A stretch of DNA of 8,827 bases from JBLHKE01 sp047619485 (GTDB taxonomy: Bacteria; Verrucomicrobiota; Verrucomicrobiia; Verrucomicrobiales; DEV007): positions 1-8,827 of the forward strand of contig JBLHKE010000302.1 in assembly GCA_047619485.1 (NCBI GenBank). Direction: 5' to 3'. Under the pieces are notes generated by a model. That model was not told the origin of the DNA, did not search any database, and was given only the letters and a program-made list of their open reading frames with translations. Position 1 is the first letter of the stretch. Each line of letters starts with the position of its first letter. A program made the position numbers and the translations under genes. This document shows, one piece after another, positions 6,698 to 8,827 of this stretch.

Positions 6698-7222
6698 TTA
6701 AATCAGCCCGCGGCGCTTGAAATCGAACAGGTTGGTCTCCTGCGAGCTGTGGATCAGTTCGGTCGTGAATTTCAGCAGGCAGATCTCCCAAGCGTCGTCG
6801 ACCCCATGGATCACAGCACTCATCGGGTCGCCAGAATCGACCACCCGCTGGACAATCCGATCACGCACCACCGGGAAAGGGTCGTGCACCCGTTCTTCAC
6901 TCACCCCATCTTTTTTAAAATTAAACCCGTAGCGCACCATCGACAGATCTGGAGAATGGCGTTTGAACCAATCGGCAAAAGCCTCAGCCTGCTCACCGAA
7001 GCCATCGAAAGAAACATCCTCGTAGGGCGTCGGGGTCAGGATTTGAGGTCGTTCGGCATTCATGATGCCATTGCGAACCCGCACTTCACCCACGTTATCC
7101 ATCAATTCCGTGATCAGATGGAATTCGAAACGGGTCGTCCCGAAGGTGTCGATCCGCCGGTCTGGCTCGAGGATCACCTGGGTCGCGTCGAAGGCATATT
7201 GAATGTCGTCGTCCGAATACAT
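6698..7222 (-). CDS. Unrecognised conserved-looking protein, 174 residues
   Basis: I do not recognise the family. Taking ATG at 7220-7222, the product is an acidic soluble protein (begins MYSDDDIQYAFDATQ) with no signal peptide or membrane segment. It has features of a real fold: alternating strands and helices, FHLITELMDNVGEVRVRNG, AFADWFKRHSPDLSMVRYGFNFKK, and a C-terminal block DPMSAVIHGVDDAWEICLLKFTTELI. A GTG at 7237 would add five residues. Codon use agrees with its neighbours. Its stop is the TAA inside the TTAA that bounds the MITE array, so an insertion may have fixed or slightly altered its end (final residues FKRRGLI). It is divergent from the siroheme-decarboxylase-like gene across 159 bp, so the two may share control. 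Coding status is fairly sure; function unknown. Confidence 0.75.
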   Translation of the reverse strand: MYSDDDIQYAFDATQVILEPDRRIDTFGTTRFEFHLITELMDNVGEVRVRNGIMNAERPQILTPTPYEDVSFDGFGEQAEAFADWFKRHSPDLSMVRYGFNFKKDGVSEERVHDPFPVVRDRIVQRVVDSGDPMSAVIHGVDDAWEICLLKFTTELIHSSQETNLFDFKRRGLI

Positions 7223-7381
7223 GGTTATAAATACCACTCAGCTAACGCGTGGAAAGGAAGCGGTGCCACGAATTATTTCGGCAATATTTGCGTGGCAGAA
7301 AGCGCAGGCTGTGGGTGGGTGTGCCTAGCCAAAAACCGAGCTAGACGCCTCCGCCTCCCTCCTCTAAACGTAACGATAATT
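7223..7381. promoter_or_regulatory. Divergent intergenic control region
   Basis: A 159-bp region between two divergently transcribed genes, so it must carry both promoters or leaders. CTAGC (7325-7329) and GCTAG (7340-7344) form an inverted repeat with a 10-bp spacer, in the range expected for a dimeric regulator, about 40 bp before the ATG at 7382. No strong -35/-10 pair and no Shine-Dalgarno were seen. A TATAAT-like TTATAA lies at 7225-7230 close to the minus-strand start. Confidence 0.35.
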
Positions 7382-8497
7382 ATGAGCAGCATCCCGACCG
7401 AACACGACGACCCGATCAACTCCCGCATCCTCGGCATCTCTGAAGACATGGTGAGTGGCTTCCAACGCGAACCATTCCAACGCATCGCGGAAGGTGCCGA
7501 ACTCGAGTTGGAGGTCGTGCTAGAACGCATCCGCGCGATGCTCGAGGCCGGCGTGATTCGACGCGTGCGCCAGACATTGCTTGCCACCAAGCTTGCCCAC
7601 GGGGCGCTGGTCGCCTGGAAGGTGCCTGCCGACAAGCTCGATGCCGCCTTCGACTTCATGTTCAAGGAAGACCCGTTTAGCGGCCACGTCGTCACGCGTT
7701 CGACCGATCGTGAGATCTCCGGCTCGGAGTACCGTCTGTGGACGACGCTCAAGGTGCCTAAAGGGCAGTCGCTGGAAGAACACGCGAACGTGCTCAAGCG
7801 CTTGGTTGGAGCTGACGAATTCATCCTCATGCCAGCGAACGGGATCTTCGCCCTCGGCGTGGGACACGTCCGCCGCAAGGACATCGAGCCAGGTTCCAAA
7901 TCCGACGAACCAGCCGAGATGCTGACGACGACCGTGGTGGAACTCGACGAACTGGAGTGGCGCGTCCTCCTCGCGCTGAAAGAGGAATTGCAGCCCGACG
8001 AGATCAACTCCCAACCTTGGCAGGCACGCGCGGCGAAGGCCAACGTCACGCTCGACGAGTTTTTCAAGGTCGCCGAGCGGCTAAATGAGAAGAAGGTCAT
8101 CGGCCGCTTCTCGACCTTCCTCGAGCACGTCAAGCCATCGGACACCGGCAAACGGGTAACGCGCTTCAACGGACTATTTCACTGGAAAGTCCCTGAGGGG
8201 ATGCAGAAAGAAGCCGGTAGCGAGATCGGTCGTCACCACATCCTCACCCACTGCTACTGGCGCGAGGGCGGCCCAAAGTTTGGTGGCGTCAATATCATGG
8301 GCGTCGTGCACGGCACCGACAAGGATCTGATTATGGAGCACAAAGCAGCCATCGATCGTCACGTCGAAAGCGTCGGCATTCCGGTTGAATACACCAACGT
8401 TTTCTGGGGTGGCCGCAGCGAGATCAAGCCATCCGAGATCAGCCCGGAAATCTATCAAGAGTGGCACACCAAGCACGGTGACGCCGAAGCGTTGTAG
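7382..8497 (+). CDS. Fused double Lrp/AsnC-fold protein, siroheme decarboxylase-like (AhbA-AhbB / NirDL type)
   Basis: A 371-residue protein built of two similar halves. The first (about 10-155) has a helix-turn-helix region ending GVIRRV (57-62), then an AsnC-type alpha/beta domain (GALVAWKVPADKLDAAFDFM) with EYRLW (116-120) and an ending FILMPANGIFALGVGH. The second (about 176-355) starts LDELEWRVLLAL, has a degenerate HTH (ending KKVIGRF), and then the stretch THCYWRE...GGVNIMGVVHG (289-311), close to the 'HCY.R......YN...M.HG' signature of AhbB/NirD-type siroheme decarboxylases. Those enzymes remove acetate carboxyls from siroheme on the way to heme or heme d1, usually as two subunits; here both would be in one chain. 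In the first half the usual histidine before EY is serine (S115). No other heme gene is in the window. The start is ATG at 7382; upstream open frame is non-coding. The alternative is a transcription regulator of Lrp/AsnC origin. Confidence 0.65.
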   Translation: MSSIPTEHDDPINSRILGISEDMVSGFQREPFQRIAEGAELELEVVLERIRAMLEAGVIRRVRQTLLATKLAHGALVAWKVPADKLDAAFDFMFKEDPFSGHVVTRSTDREISGSEYRLWTTLKVPKGQSLEEHANVLKRLVGADEFILMPANGIFALGVGHVRRKDIEPGSKSDEPAEMLTTTVVELDELEWRVLLALKEELQPDEINSQPWQARAAKANVTLDEFFKVAERLNEKKVIGRFSTFLEHVKPSDTGKRVTRFNGLFHWKVPEGMQKEAGSEIGRHHILTHCYWREGGPKFGGVNIMGVVHGTDKDLIMEHKAAIDRHVESVGIPVEYTNVFWGGRSEIKPSEISPEIYQEWHTKHGDAEAL

Positions 8498-8544
8498 ACG
8501 GCATTACGGGCGCGGCGGCGTCCTGCCGATTGGCGTTAAGCTGA

Positions 8545-8703
8545 GAGCTTGTTCTGAAATAACTTGGAGAGATCTGCTTGCCCTAGAACCGCCCACCAGC
8601 GTTGGCATTTCCTTCAAGTAGTCCACGACACAAAACAGACTCTGCCTTGGTGGTAGGCTCGATGGCTGCCCGGCTATTGACTAACTTATTTCCGAACAAG
8701 CCT
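8545..8703. mobile_element. Second small inverted-repeat element (MITE or IS remnant)
   Basis: The left end GCTTGTTCTGAAATAACTT (8547-8565) and the right end, whose reverse complement is GCTTGTTCGGAAATAAGTT (8683-8701), match at 17 of 19 positions. They enclose about 160 bp without a recognisable gene. The ends differ from those of the 6372-6697 element, so this is another family. The right end abuts a TTAA at 8703-8706, but the left end has no TTAA directly next to it (nearest 8536-8539), so the target duplication is not proven. Confidence 0.55.
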
Positions 8704-8723
8704 TAAGGGCACCTCCGAAAACC

Positions 8724-8827
8724 TCATGCGGGCTGGAGCTTGATAAAATCCCCGCTGTCTTCGTTGCTAAAGCGCCCACTATCACCAGATAGCTTAGCGT
8801 TTATCGCCTCGCCAGCGGGAATTTTCT
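8724..8827 (-). CDS. Possible C-terminal end of an unknown gene running off the window
   Basis: On the minus strand one frame is open from the window edge to a TGA at 8724-8726, encoding 33 visible residues ending GDFIKLQPA. The other two minus frames are stopped within about 35 bp of the edge. The composition (KIPAGEAINAKLSGDSG..) is plausible for a soluble protein, and the orientation places repeat-like DNA just after its stop. It is too short to assign; the antisense frame is also open, so coding status is uncertain. Confidence 0.3.
   Translation of the reverse strand, partial: KIPAGEAINAKLSGDSGRFSNEDSGDFIKLQPA

Larger units (their letters stand above)
8498..8827. other. Right-hand region with small repeats and no clear complete gene
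   Basis: 330 bp after the siroheme-decarboxylase-like gene. It contains an inverted-repeat element at 8545-8703, a TTAA (8703-8706) followed by GGGCACCTCCGAAAA (8707-8721), which resembles an insertion-sequence or intergenic-repeat end, and a possible gene end on the minus strand from 8724. Nothing else convincing was seen. Confidence 0.5.

Noticed and set aside
6662..7381. Long open frame continuous with the siroheme-decarboxylase-like gene on the plus strand
   Set aside because: It runs through the MITE and antisense to the better-supported minus-strand gene, and the family-like sequence begins only after the ATG at 7382.
7273..8169. 298-residue minus-strand open frame
   Set aside because: Rich in Ser, Arg and Thr with no recognisable motif, and lies antisense to the double AsnC-fold gene; typical shadow of a GC-rich gene.
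8385..8621. 78-residue plus-strand open frame at the end of the siroheme-decarboxylase-like gene
   Set aside because: Mostly overlaps that gene in another frame and continues into the inverted-repeat element; no recognisable protein.

Overview
This is a bacterial chromosomal segment of moderate GC content. It most resembles Verrucomicrobiota, possibly the Opitutae/Coraliomargarita side. That placement is inferred from gene content, from the near absence of Shine-Dalgarno sites (one clear case among the starts in the window), and from the short decayed intergenic repeats; no marker gene is present to prove it.

Layout. (1) Positions 1-2920, minus strand: a winged-helix regulator, an FAD-dependent amine-oxidase-like flavoprotein (COG2907 type), a DUF1365 protein and the first 64 codons of a cyclopropane-fatty-acid-synthase-type methyltransferase. 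They are tightly packed and probably one operon that modifies unsaturated acyl chains in membrane lipids. (2) Positions 2921-3069: a divergent control region with a perfect 13-bp palindrome next to the regulator start. (3) Positions 3070-4245, plus strand: lysine 2,3-aminomutase (kamA) with all key residues. (4) Positions 4246-4470: a convergent intergenic region with a small hairpin and a solitary mobile-element end. (5) Positions 4471-6283, minus strand: a membrane-anchored LysM protein with a degenerate L,D-transpeptidase-like domain, then accA (acetyl-CoA carboxylase carboxyltransferase alpha) 1 nt downstream. (6) Positions 6372-6697: two perfectly identical 163-bp head-to-tail copies of a MITE-like, nearly palindromic element bounded by TTAA. 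(7) Positions 6698-7222, minus strand: an unrecognised 174-residue protein whose stop codon is formed by the element's boundary TTAA. (8) Positions 7382-8497, plus strand: a fused double Lrp/AsnC-fold protein resembling siroheme decarboxylase (AhbA/AhbB, NirDL). (9) Positions 8498-8827: no clear complete gene; a second, unrelated inverted-repeat element and the possible 3' end of a minus-strand gene running off the window.

How it fits together. Two loci concern the cell envelope: acyl-chain modification (1-2246) and fatty-acid synthesis coupled to a probable wall-binding protein (4471-6283). kamA makes beta-lysine, but no partner such as ablB is visible. The most unusual points are the perfect tandem MITE pair with a related lone end about 2 kb away, the LysM pseudo-transpeptidase joined to accA, the regulator that keeps only part of a SufR-like cysteine set, and the fused siroheme-decarboxylase-like protein paired divergently with an unknown gene.
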